DNA of 15,660 nt from contig JAHFHN010000003.1 of the NCBI GenBank assembly GCA_023246885.1, positions 1 to 15,660 on the forward strand. Reading direction: 5' to 3'. Shown one piece after another: positions 8,542 to 13,968 of this stretch. Each line of letters opens with the position of its first letter. The stretch's first letter is position 1. Made by a program: the position numbers and the translations under genes. The notes under the pieces are model-generated. The model searched no databases. It had not been told where the DNA came from and saw nothing but the letters and a program-made list of their open reading frames with translations. The DNA is from Microcaldota archaeon (GTDB lineage Archaea > Micrarchaeota > Micrarchaeia > Norongarragalinales > UBA8480).

Positions 8542-9482
8542 TTTGAACTTGACCCGCCTTTGATTAGTTTAAGAAAAGCATCTTCAAGTGAAGCGCGCTT
8601 TATCTCTAAATCGTAAATTTTAACGTTTTTATTTTCTAAGCCATTTATAAGTTTGCCAATTAATTTTTGTGGTGATCTGGCTCTAACTAACACGCGTGTT
8701 TCGTCAACGCGCATATATTCAAAACCATCTATTTTCTTTATGAATTCTAATTGAGTTGCATCACTTTGTTTTGCAAGTGTAAAGTGAATTGTATCAAAAA
8801 AGTTAAGCCCTTCTTTTACTTGTTTAATACTTCCAACTACAACTAATTCCCCTTTGTTAATTAATGCAATTCGTTTAGATAGCTCTTCAACTTCACTCAA
8901 ATGATGAGAAGTTAACAATACAGTCGTATTTTCTTCTTTTACAGTATCTCTAATAACTTTGCGTACTGTTTTTGAAACCTCTAAGTCAAGTCCATTTGTG
9001 GGTTCGTCAAGAAACCAAACTTTTGGTTTATTAATTAAAGATTTTGCTAAAGCAATTTTTTGCTTCATGCCAGTTGACAATTCTGCAAATTTTTTGTTTT
9101 GAAATTCAGTTATTTCAAATCGTTCAATTAAAGAAGCTATTCTGCGTTTTCTTGCACCAGAGTCAAGATCGTAGAGCATTGCATAATAATTCAAAATTTC
9201 GATTGCATTGAAATCCCAAAAAAACTTTGTACTTGAAGTACATAATCCAATTATTTCTTGTACTTTTTTCGTATCTTTTTTTATGTCAAAACCATTTATA
9301 ATGGCGGTTCCGCCTGTTGGTTCAATTAACGTTGCAAGCATATTTAAAGTCGTAGATTTACCTGCGCCATTTGGCCCTAAAACACCAAAAATTTCGCCTT
9401 TTTCTACTTCAAAAGAAATTTCATTAACTGCTTTAAAGTCGCCAAAACTTTTTTTCAATTTTAAAACTTGCACAATTGACAT
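8538..9482 (-). CDS. ABC transporter ATP-binding protein (CcmA/DrrA-like)
   Basis: ATPase partner of the adjacent permease. Numbering from the ATG at 9482 (314 aa): Walker A GPNGAGKST (36-44), signature LSTGMKQ (135-141), Walker B VWFLDEPTNGLD (155-166) and H-loop H193. A further ~90-residue C-terminal domain resembles the tail found in DrrA-type exporters. The Q-loop position reads GLCTSSTKFF, with no obvious glutamine. A longer frame starts at 9503, but that ATG lies inside a TATA-like element (TTTATATG on this strand, centre about 9510), while the ATG at 9482 sits about 28 bp downstream of it, so I prefer 9482 with a leaderless message. First gene of the operon to GT2. Confidence 0.92.
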   Translation of the reverse strand: MSIVQVLKLKKSFGDFKAVNEISFEVEKGEIFGVLGPNGAGKSTTLNMLATLIEPTGGTAIINGFDIKKDTKKVQEIIGLCTSSTKFFWDFNAIEILNYYAMLYDLDSGARKRRIASLIERFEITEFQNKKFAELSTGMKQKIALAKSLINKPKVWFLDEPTNGLDLEVSKTVRKVIRDTVKEENTTVLLTSHHLSEVEELSKRIALINKGELVVVGSIKQVKEGLNFFDTIHFTLAKQSDATQLEFIKKIDGFEYMRVDETRVLVRARSPQKLIGKLINGLENKNVKIYDLEIKRASLEDAFLKLIKGGSSSK

Positions 9483-9483
9483 G

Positions 9484-9513
9484 TATAATTTAAAACACCG
9501 CATTCATATAAAT
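9484..9513. promoter_or_regulatory. Divergent promoter between ABC operon and small plus-strand ORF
   Basis: Two TATA-like elements lie here: GTATAATTTAAAA (about 9483-9495) and CATATAAAT (9505-9513). The second is nearly symmetrical, and in minus orientation it is correctly placed for the ABC ATPase ATG at 9482. In plus orientation the first would give a start near 9515, shortly before the ATG at 9530. Confidence 0.4.
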
Positions 9514-9529
9514 CTGGGCGTTAGTTTTA

Positions 9530-9607
9530 ATGGAACGCTTAAAGCAATATTTGGGACAATCAGTAAGAGATCCAGATAAGATTTTAAGAGGAAAAACAAA
9601 AAAATAG
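9530..9607 (+). CDS. Possible 25-aa basic peptide
   Basis: A short frame encoding MERLKQYLGQSVRDPDKILR followed by a basic GKTKK end. The composition is protein-like (basic, helical, no low-complexity run except at the end), and TATA-like elements lie 20-40 bp upstream. It fills the gap between two minus-strand units. No family recognised, and at 25 residues the frame could be chance. Confidence 0.35.
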   Translation: MERLKQYLGQSVRDPDKILRGKTKK

Positions 9608-9626
9608 AAAAAAAAGAAAAAAACTT
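9593..9626 (-). terminator. T-rich terminator after the SEC-C gene
   Basis: Read on the minus strand, the bases directly after the stop codon at 9627 are almost all T in several runs of five to eight. Archaeal RNA polymerase terminates on such oligo-T tracts without a hairpin. The tract overlaps the end of the possible small plus-strand ORF. Confidence 0.55.
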
Positions 9627-9755
9627 TTAACAACAGCCACTACACGAGCCGCTATTTGTTGTACAACATGCTTCAGACTTTTTGCCTGAACCACAATCGC
9701 AAGTCATTTTCTTTGTTTTTGTGCTTTTAGCTTTTGTCTTCGTTGTTTTTTTCAT
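9627..9755 (-). CDS. Small SEC-C motif, cysteine-rich protein (42 aa)
   Basis: Starts at ATG 9755 after the ribosome binding site GGTGGGAT and ends in TAA. The first 16 residues are Lys/Thr-rich. Residues 18-31 read TCDCGSGKKSEACC, an exact CxC-x8-CC spacing as in the zinc-binding SEC-C motif at the SecA C-terminus and in many small proteins. A second cluster, SCSGCC, forms the C-terminus, giving eight cysteines in all, so two metal sites are possible. A SEC-C motif often mediates contact with other proteins or ribosomes; here its role is unknown. The basic head may bind nucleic acid or acidic surfaces (inference). Too short for routine gene calling. Confidence 0.75.
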   Translation of the reverse strand: MKKTTKTKAKSTKTKKMTCDCGSGKKSEACCTTNSGSCSGCC

Positions 9756-9770
9756 TTGTTATATCCCACC

Positions 9771-9887
9771 TTATGGCAATGAAACTAGTATTGCTGCCAT
9801 TACAAGCGCATTGAGTAAGAAGCGCGCGTTGTTGAACAAGTATAGTTTCACTGGTTTGTTTTCAGAGAGTACTTCACTTACCTTCAA
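9771..9887 (-). CDS. Doubtful 38-aa ORF with hydrophobic C-terminus
   Basis: A minus-strand frame open from just after a TAA at about 9906 to a TAA at 9771. The only plausible start is TTG at 9887. The product would begin KVSEVLSENKPVKLYLFNN and end in a hydrophobic stretch (ALVMAAILVSLP), like a small tail-anchored protein. GTTTAAAATAC (9904-9914, minus strand) could be a TATA box about 22-24 bp upstream. It would lie 15 bases ahead of the SEC-C gene in one transcript. The opposite strand is also open here, so the coding strand is uncertain. Confidence 0.25.
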   Translation of the reverse strand: MKVSEVLSENKPVKLYLFNNARFLLNALVMAAILVSLP

Positions 9888-9937
9888 GGAGTATTTAGCC
9901 GGAGTATTTTAAACTATCAGCTCATCTTCTTTTAACT

Positions 9938-10870
9938 CTATTTCGGGTTTAGTTCTCCTGAAAATAACTTTTGGCATAGCGGATTTTCTCTATGTGTTTC
10001 ACAGTATTGATTGCATAGCCCGCGGTTATTACCACAAAATACTCGGCAACCGTCTTCACCAGTACAAATCTCTCCTAAGCCGCCTGCAATCGCCGGATCG
10101 ATCTCAACAAGTTTTTTATTATAACACTTTAGCACTTTGGGTATAACGACTTTCATCAATGGATTATGATCATAGTTTGAGTAGAAAAATTCTTTACTTC
10201 CTTCAATATTGTTGTTTTGAATCTGAACCGCATTACAGAGAAACGTCACGCCATTACAATAGTGGTCAACCAATATAGTGTCAGTAACGGGCTTGTGATG
10301 ATAGACCCTTACGTTGGCTAGTGGTTTTTGAAAACGGGCTAATCCGCGCGCTATGTCTAGTAAATAACCTTGCCTATTACCAAGAACCGCATCTGGAAAA
10401 CCATAACCTTTAAGCGGTGAAGATAAAGTATGAAGCGCAACTGGTCCTGAAAAATTAAGTTTAGCAATAGAATACGCAGCAGTTACGCCACCTGCGCTTG
10501 CGCCAAAAATAACTAATTCGTCAACTGGTTTTTGTTTTAACAACGAGTGCATGTCAGCCAGAAATTTTTCGCTGATTTCGGGTAAATGTTTTGTCTCATC
10601 TTGGTCGTAAATGAGCACAAATTCAGTTTCAGGGTCTTGTTCCATATACTTTTTCTCAGTGTACCAACCATCCTTGCCATGGTCACCTAACCCCATAAGT
10701 AGTACATAGCCACGTTTTGCAATACTATTATTATTCTCACAAGAAAAGCTAGCTTCTTTTTGTTCAATCTTGACTTCTGATGGTTGTAAGTTGTCTATGC
10801 AGCCTAGTAAAAAAAACGTTGTAAAGATAATAAGTATAAAACTTAAATTGCGCAATAACAAAATATTCAT
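9938..10870 (-). CDS. Lipoprotein, alpha/beta hydrolase-like, with Cys-rich tail
   Basis: A 310-aa secreted protein. Residues 1-23 are a hydrophobic signal ending in the lipobox FLLGC with C24 as the predicted lipid-modified cysteine. The middle has the look of an alpha/beta hydrolase: a VIFGASAGG nucleophile elbow with S125 follows a strand-helix pattern, and NYDHNP (about 233-238) could give the histidine. The last 45 residues hold six cysteines (269, 275, 279, 286, 290, 299) including CNQYCETHRENPLC, a disulfide- or metal-binding module of a kind often seen at the ends of exported archaeal proteins. Substrate unknown. Transcribed alone, with a good TATA box upstream. Confidence 0.75.
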   Translation of the reverse strand: MNILLLRNLSFILIIFTTFFLLGCIDNLQPSEVKIEQKEASFSCENNNSIAKRGYVLLMGLGDHGKDGWYTEKKYMEQDPETEFVLIYDQDETKHLPEISEKFLADMHSLLKQKPVDELVIFGASAGGVTAAYSIAKLNFSGPVALHTLSSPLKGYGFPDAVLGNRQGYLLDIARGLARFQKPLANVRVYHHKPVTDTILVDHYCNGVTFLCNAVQIQNNNIEGSKEFFYSNYDHNPLMKVVIPKVLKCYNKKLVEIDPAIAGGLGEICTGEDGCRVFCGNNRGLCNQYCETHRENPLCQKLFSGELNPK

Positions 10871-10896
10871 AAGTGTATAACTAATTCTCGCAGTGT

Positions 10897-10904
10897 TTTT
10901 TATA
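10897..10904 (-). promoter_or_regulatory. TATA box of the lipoprotein gene
   Basis: Minus-strand TATAAAAA, preceded by the purine-containing GCAAC. Its centre is about 30 bp from the ATG at 10870, so the leader would be only a few bases long. Confidence 0.6.
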
Positions 10905-11002
10905 GTTGCTTTTCATTAAGTTTTCAATATCATCAATAATTAGCGCAATACCAAAGATTTATCTGCTACGGCATATTCTTTAATAACGAGTGAAATAAAT
11001 TC

Positions 11003-11152
11003 ATGGTTCTTGAAGGAGTAATGGCAAGTGGAGCAATTCTTTTAGCAGTTGTAATTGCTTTGACAACGTTTTTAAAATGGCCAACTTGGCTAAACTACAT
11101 TTGGGCTGCACTTGCGCTCATTTGGGGAATCGCAGTATTTGGAATTGTTTAA
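11003..11152 (+). CDS. Small two-helix membrane protein (49 aa)
   Basis: ATG at 11003 to TAA at 11152. The product has two hydrophobic helices (about residues 9-24 and 32-49) joined by the short polar turn KWPTWLNY, with an almost complete absence of charge after the turn. A second ATG at 11021 follows AAGGAG by only two bases, so the true start may be either. TATA-like elements (GATTTATC about 10957, CATATTC about 10971) lie upstream. It is the only plus-strand gene between two minus-strand genes, and its stop is one base from that of the HAD gene. No family recognised. Confidence 0.6.
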   Translation: MVLEGVMASGAILLAVVIALTTFLKWPTWLNYIWAALALIWGIAVFGIV

Positions 11153-11153
11153 C

Positions 11154-11738
11154 TTAAGCGATTTTGATTCCAAATCTTTTTAATTCACTTTTAAATTGCG
11201 ATTCGCTTTCGAACAGAATTACGTTCATTCCTAGTTTCTTAGCCGCTTTTACATTTTTTACATTGTTATCAATAAACAAACATTGCTGCGGTTTACGCTT
11301 TATTTTCTTTAATACATACAAAAAAGCGCCTTTTTCTGGCTTTACAAAACCAATTTCGCTTGAAAAGAACAAGCGGTCAAAAAATGATAAGTCATTATGC
11401 TTTTTGATGTAAAGTGTACGGAAATGCATTTGGTCAGAAAGCAAATAAAGCGGCCAACCTAGACGTTTTAACTTCTTTGCAACTTGAAGCATATGTGTTG
11501 CATGCGCGGCGTTTAATGCTGTTTCGATTTCTTTTCTTGGAATACCATAAGTTTCACACACGCGACTAAAATAACCTCGGTAGTTTTTCGAAGCTTCAAA
11601 TTGCCGTTCAAAGTTAGCAAGTCCTTTTGCTAATTCTTTTTCATTTATGCCGTATTTCTTTGCTAGTTTCTTCGCCGCTAGTGCATTATCTGCCAACGCT
11701 AGCACGCCGCCCCAGTCAAAAATAATTGTTGAAATCAT
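11154..11738 (-). CDS. HAD superfamily hydrolase (subfamily IA-like)
   Basis: A 194-aa protein with all four HAD motifs: motif I FDWGGV with nucleophile D8, motif II LLSD with S101, motif III lysine K133 in GFVKPEKGAF, and motif IV FIDNN with D157. The helical cap between residues about 15 and 85 is of the IA type. The second aspartate of motif I is replaced by glycine (DxG), as in several HAD-IA phosphatases. Likely a small-metabolite phosphatase; substrate unknown. The minus-strand sequence AATTAAAC at 11758-11765 could serve as a TATA box for a near-leaderless message. Confidence 0.85.
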   Translation of the reverse strand: MISTIIFDWGGVLALADNALAAKKLAKKYGINEKELAKGLANFERQFEASKNYRGYFSRVCETYGIPRKEIETALNAAHATHMLQVAKKLKRLGWPLYLLSDQMHFRTLYIKKHNDLSFFDRLFFSSEIGFVKPEKGAFLYVLKKIKRKPQQCLFIDNNVKNVKAAKKLGMNVILFESESQFKSELKRFGIKIA

Positions 11739-11801
11739 TGAATAGTTTCTCTTACGGTTTAATTGGTTTTATTAGTTTTGATTCAATATTCCAAAGAAAA
11801 C

Positions 11802-11858
11802 ATTTAAATATCCCGTAAGCTTTCGCCTACTTATAAGAATTGTAAGCAAGGGCTTACG
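11802..11858 (+). promoter_or_regulatory. Promoter and likely operator of the AbrB-type gene
   Basis: CTTATAAGAA (11829-11838) is a TATA box placing transcription start near 11860, just before GAAGTTGAT (11863-11871), a Shine-Dalgarno-like site five bases ahead of the ATG at 11877. Directly between TATA and start lies the inverted repeat GTAAGC-AAGG-GCTTAC (11842-11857). A third half-site CGTAAGC is at 11814-11820 on the other side of the TATA box. TTTAAATA at 11803-11810 is a second possible TATA box. AbrB-type proteins often repress their own promoters at such repeats, so autoregulation is inferred. Confidence 0.6.
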
Positions 11859-11876
11859 TTTTGAAGTTGATTTGTC

Positions 11877-12152
11877 ATGGTACATAGCGTTGTGTTAAGC
11901 GAAAAAGGACAATTAGTAATTCCAAAGCACATTAGAAAGAAATACGGCTTTGGCAAGGGAACTAAATTGCTAATTTTCGAAGAAAAAGGCAAACTTATTC
12001 TCGAGGGATCTGACTCAGTTGTTGAACGATTAAAGTTTTTGAACGATATGCCGGAAAGCGCATTGCAGTCAACTGTTTCAGAAGAAGTAACTCCTTTACA
12101 AAATAATGTAGAGTTGCCAGCTAAAAAAAGAGACGCACGAGAAATAACATGA
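11877..12152 (+). CDS. AbrB/SpoVT-type swapped-hairpin transcription regulator
   Basis: A 91-aa protein whose first 45 residues are the swapped-hairpin DNA-binding domain: VVLSEKGQLVIPKHIRKKYG, then GTKLLIFEEKGKLIL. The remaining 45 residues are polar and of unknown fold. Such domains bind DNA as dimers and act as regulators or as VapB-type antitoxins. No PIN-domain toxin follows, so an antitoxin role is not supported. It heads the left arm of the small-gene array, 35 bases before the next gene, has its own promoter, and carries no 20-bp box after its stop codon. Inverted GTAAGC repeats in its promoter suggest self-repression. Confidence 0.88.
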   Translation: MVHSVVLSEKGQLVIPKHIRKKYGFGKGTKLLIFEEKGKLILEGSDSVVERLKFLNDMPESALQSTVSEEVTPLQNNVELPAKKRDAREIT

Positions 12153-12187
12153 TTAAGCGAGATATGTAACGAGGCAGGCGAAATGTT

Positions 12188-12580
12188 ATGCAAGAATTAC
12201 TACAGCAAATTAGTACGCTTGAACATATAGATTCAGCTCACCGCGCCGTGAACACAAGAGGCAAACCAACTGGAGTTATTAGGGTTAGCAGTAAAGTAAG
12301 CACAAGCAACGCGACTATTCACTTGATTGCGCGGCAACTTGGGTTAAAAGTGAAAAAAGCACATTCAGATCCAGAGGGAACAGCTTTTAATTTATTTATA
12401 TCTCACTCAACTAAGACAGGCGGCGCATTTCGCATAATGCTTGAAAATGCACATGATGAACAAAGCCTGGAAAAGCCAAGGTTTCGAATAAGTGGAAGTA
12501 AATTATCACATCCAGTTCGAGAATTAGCATTAAGTTTTTTTGAAGCACTTGCAAAGCCAAAGTTAACCTTAGTAAAATAA
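12188..12580 (+). CDS. Small array protein, alpha/beta type (130 aa), unknown function
   Basis: Not recognised. 130 aa, basic, with an N-terminal helix (ELLQQISTLEHI), two predicted strands, a helix around NATIHLIARQLGLKV, two more strands (AFNLFISH, GAFRIMLEN) and a C-terminal helix (PVRELALSFFEALAK). This alpha-beta-beta-alpha-beta-beta-alpha order is shared with three other genes of the array (12610, 14748, 15247), although sequence identity to them is weak. First gene of the left arm to carry a 20-bp box, which starts one base after its TAA. Only 35 bases separate it from the AbrB-type gene, so the two may be cotranscribed. Confidence 0.75.
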   Translation: MQELLQQISTLEHIDSAHRAVNTRGKPTGVIRVSSKVSTSNATIHLIARQLGLKVKKAHSDPEGTAFNLFISHSTKTGGAFRIMLENAHDEQSLEKPRFRISGSKLSHPVRELALSFFEALAKPKLTLVK

Positions 12581-12581
12581 T

Positions 12582-12601
12582 AGTTCATACATATAAGAAG
12601 T
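12582..12601 (+). repeat. Stop-codon box A (AGTTCAT-N6-AWGAACT family)
   Basis: AGTTCATACATATAAGAAGT. It begins one base after the TAA of the gene ending at 12580. The left arm is perfect; the right arm has one change (GAAGT for GAACT). It matches box F at 18 of 20 positions when both are read in gene direction. Its 3' end merges with the Shine-Dalgarno site of the next gene (GAAGTGAT). Confidence 0.8.
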
Positions 12602-12609
12602 GATTTTAG

Positions 12610-12957
12610 ATGTGGGAATTAACTGAAAGATTACGCAAATTAGGAGCAGTTTACTCCGTATCGCAGGGGGCTAGGCCAAATCTCATGCATGTTAGTGTTT
12701 TTTTAAAATCTGATAGAACTAGGGAGCAAATAGCCGCTGCAGCTAAAGCAGTTGAGTTAGACGCGGTACCCGGCGAATTGCCGGCTCCAGGCATACATAG
12801 CGTTGAGTTTCCAAATCTAAAAATCAACTGGGCAGAAAATAATCCAAATGTTTTGACTATGCACGCGTCTACAGAAGATTTAGATAAAGAAGAACGAAAT
12901 AGAATCGTGCAGTTTTTCCGCAGACTAAATCCACTAAAATTAACTAACAGGAAATAA
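12610..12957 (+). CDS. Small array protein, alpha/beta type (115 aa), unknown function
   Basis: Not recognised. ATG at 12610 is supported by GAAGTGAT (12597-12604), five bases upstream, matching the archaeal 16S tail complement. An N-terminal helix (ELTERLRKLGAV) is followed by two strands (YSVSQG, MHVSVFLKS), a helix (REQIAAAAKAVEL), two strands and a C-terminal helix (KEERNRIVQFFRRLNP). The order resembles the 130-aa neighbours, but alignable identity is low, so relatedness is an inference. Box B begins on the last base of its TAA. Confidence 0.75.
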   Translation: MWELTERLRKLGAVYSVSQGARPNLMHVSVFLKSDRTREQIAAAAKAVELDAVPGELPAPGIHSVEFPNLKINWAENNPNVLTMHASTEDLDKEERNRIVQFFRRLNPLKLTNRK

Positions 12958-12976
12958 GTTCATATTCAGATGAACA
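12957..12976 (+). repeat. Stop-codon box B
   Basis: AGTTCATATTCAGATGAACA. Its first base is the final A of the TAA stop of the preceding gene. The arms pair at six of seven positions. It ends 12 bases before the TATA box of the next gene. Confidence 0.85.
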
Positions 12977-12988
12977 TTTCCAATTGGT

Positions 12989-13024
12989 TTTTAAATAATG
13001 CGTACGTTTGATTTTACTGGTGAT
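12989..13024 (+). promoter_or_regulatory. TATA box and Shine-Dalgarno site of the gene at 13031
   Basis: TTTTTAAATAA (12988-12998) is TATA-like and would start transcription near 13018-13020. GGTGAT (13019-13024) matches the archaeal Shine-Dalgarno consensus, six bases before ATG 13031. This decides for 13031 over the earlier in-frame ATG at 12998, which lies inside the TATA box. Confidence 0.6.
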
Positions 13025-13030
13025 ATAAGA

Positions 13031-13360
13031 ATGCCGCTAAGTGCCTACTATGAACACGGAGGATTACAAGCAAGCAGAGTGCGATTACACAGTGCTATTT
13101 TTTCAAAGCTCCTAAAAGAAGGTAAGCCAATGAACATAAAAAAACTAGTGCACGAAGTAAATTGTGAAGTTAATCCAGTGCAAGGTAGATCGCCACTTCC
13201 AGAATTAAAAAAAGAGCACAATCTACGCGCGGCCATTGGAAATGAAATTAATCAACTTAGAGAACTTGGTTTCCTTGAACGTGCCAGATTGGGCAAAATA
13301 AGAATTGCACCAGCTATTGCAAGTCAACCCGAATTACATAAATTTGTTCGCAAAATATGA
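13031..13360 (+). CDS. Small winged-helix-like array protein (109 aa)
   Basis: Start at 13031 is chosen because GGTGAT lies six bases upstream and because its paralogue at 15580 also begins MPL. The two share MPLxxxYxHGxL (residues 1-12), H20, and a C-terminal block: GNEINQLRELGFLE (70-83) here against GEVDRLIHHGVIEP there, then a short wing ending RIAP versus RVNP. The predicted three helices plus wing suggest a winged helix-turn-helix DNA-binding protein; no named family is recognised. Last gene of the left arm. Box C begins eight bases after its TGA. Confidence 0.78.
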   Translation: MPLSAYYEHGGLQASRVRLHSAIFSKLLKEGKPMNIKKLVHEVNCEVNPVQGRSPLPELKKEHNLRAAIGNEINQLRELGFLERARLGKIRIAPAIASQPELHKFVRKI

Positions 13361-13368
13361 TTCGACAA

Positions 13369-13388
13369 AGTTCATACGCAGATGAACT
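13369..13388 (+). repeat. Stop-codon box C
   Basis: AGTTCATACGCAGATGAACT, the only copy with perfect seven-base arms (AGTTCAT/ATGAACT) around a six-base centre. It lies eight bases after the TGA of the preceding gene. No T-run follows it directly, so it is not an intrinsic terminator. Confidence 0.88.
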
Positions 13389-13506
13389 GCACATTTAGTG
13401 GTTCATTATAACAAAATGACCAATAAATTTTACTTTACAACATCCGTTTCAAATAATGAAAAACAAATTATTTTGTCAAAAACAATTTAATATCCACCGC
13501 TATTAG

Positions 13507-13540
13507 CTATTTTTATTCTTTTTTATCTTTTTTTCGTTCT
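13507..13540 (+). terminator. T-rich terminator of the left arm
   Basis: Four T-runs of four to seven bases within 34 bases, downstream of the last left-arm gene and box C. This is the archaeal type of terminator for plus-strand transcripts. Confidence 0.5.
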
Positions 13541-13719
13541 TAATACCACTACAGTGTACCAAATTACCCACACGCTAAGGCATTTTACTATTTGAGTTTA
13601 CTTCTTAGATGTTAAACTGCAAAAGTGTCCTGCTTTCCCTTGCCTAAACACAAACTTTATGCCAAAAGAATCGAAAATGTGCTATTTACAAAAAACAGAA
13701 TACCTACAAACGGTGGGAA

Positions 13720-13742
13720 CTGAAAAAGAAAAAAAGAAGAGA
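13720..13742 (-). terminator. T-rich terminator of the right arm
   Basis: Read on the minus strand this is a pyrimidine tract with T-runs of five and seven, starting about 16 bases after the stop of the 35-aa gene. It mirrors the left-arm T-tract. Confidence 0.45.
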
Positions 13743-13758
13743 GTTTACTTAATTGAGG

Positions 13759-13866
13759 TTAATTGAAAAAATTTACAACTAAATTATGATAATTTGAATA
13801 CGCTACTCCAGCCACCACCAGTACGCCTACAATAATTAGAATGATTATTGCTAATTTAAAACCCAT
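13759..13866 (-). CDS. Single-helix membrane peptide (35 aa)
   Basis: ATG at 13866 to TAA at 13759. The product is MGFK followed by one hydrophobic helix (about residues 5-22, LAIIILIIVGVLVVAGVA), then a short polar tail ending in VVNFFN. A purine-rich GTGGGAGAT sits six bases before the ATG, and TATAAATT is about 30 bp upstream. It follows box D and is the innermost gene of the right arm. The left arm has no counterpart. No family recognised; single-helix peptides of this type can be membrane regulators or small toxins, but nothing here decides. Confidence 0.6.
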   Translation of the reverse strand: MGFKLAIIILIIVGVLVVAGVAYSNYHNLVVNFFN

Positions 13867-13892
13867 AAAGAATCTCCCACATCCTAAACTAC

Positions 13893-13900
13893 AAATTTAT
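13893..13900 (-). promoter_or_regulatory. TATA box of the 35-aa membrane peptide gene
   Basis: Minus-strand GAATATAAATTTG contains TATAAATT, about 30 bp before the ATG at 13866. The centre of box D lies about 58 bp further upstream, similar to the box E to TATA distance for the gene at 14253. Confidence 0.5.
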
Positions 13901-13945
13901 ATTCGCCACTACAGCTGCTTTTTCGTTTAAACGATCCCACAAAGT

Positions 13946-13965
13946 AGTTCTTTTCCATATGAACT
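13946..13965 (-). repeat. Stop-codon box D
   Basis: Read in gene direction: AGTTCATATGGAAAAGAACT. It starts three bases after the TAA of the minus-strand gene ending at 13969. The right arm is AAGAACT, as in boxes E and F. Confidence 0.85.
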
Positions 13966-13968
13966 AAA

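Larger units (their letters stand above)
13389..13758. other. Noncoding centre between the convergent arms
   Basis: No credible gene on either strand. It is AT-rich, with T-rich tracts facing inward on each strand, and between them (about 13541-13716) a stretch with no recognised element. CCACTACAG at 13546-13554 recurs at 13906-13914. No tRNA, rRNA or long inverted repeat was seen. Confidence 0.6.

Noticed and set aside
9682..9912. 76-aa plus-strand ORF
   Set aside because: Its first half is antisense to the SEC-C gene, which has a convincing cysteine motif, ribosome site and terminator; the rest has no start codon or promoter of its own.
11877..12580. AbrB-type gene plus the next gene as a toxin-antitoxin pair
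   Set aside because: The 130-aa downstream protein shows no PIN, RelE or MazF motifs and resembles the other array proteins instead.
12998..13030. Start at ATG 12998 for the winged-helix-like gene
   Set aside because: That ATG overlaps the TATA box, whereas ATG 13031 has GGTGAT six bases upstream and gives the same MPL start as the paralogue at 15580.
13389..13758. Replication origin in the centre of the array
   Set aside because: No repeated origin-recognition motif, no long AT-rich unwinding element with flanking repeats, and no Cdc6/Orc1 gene nearby.
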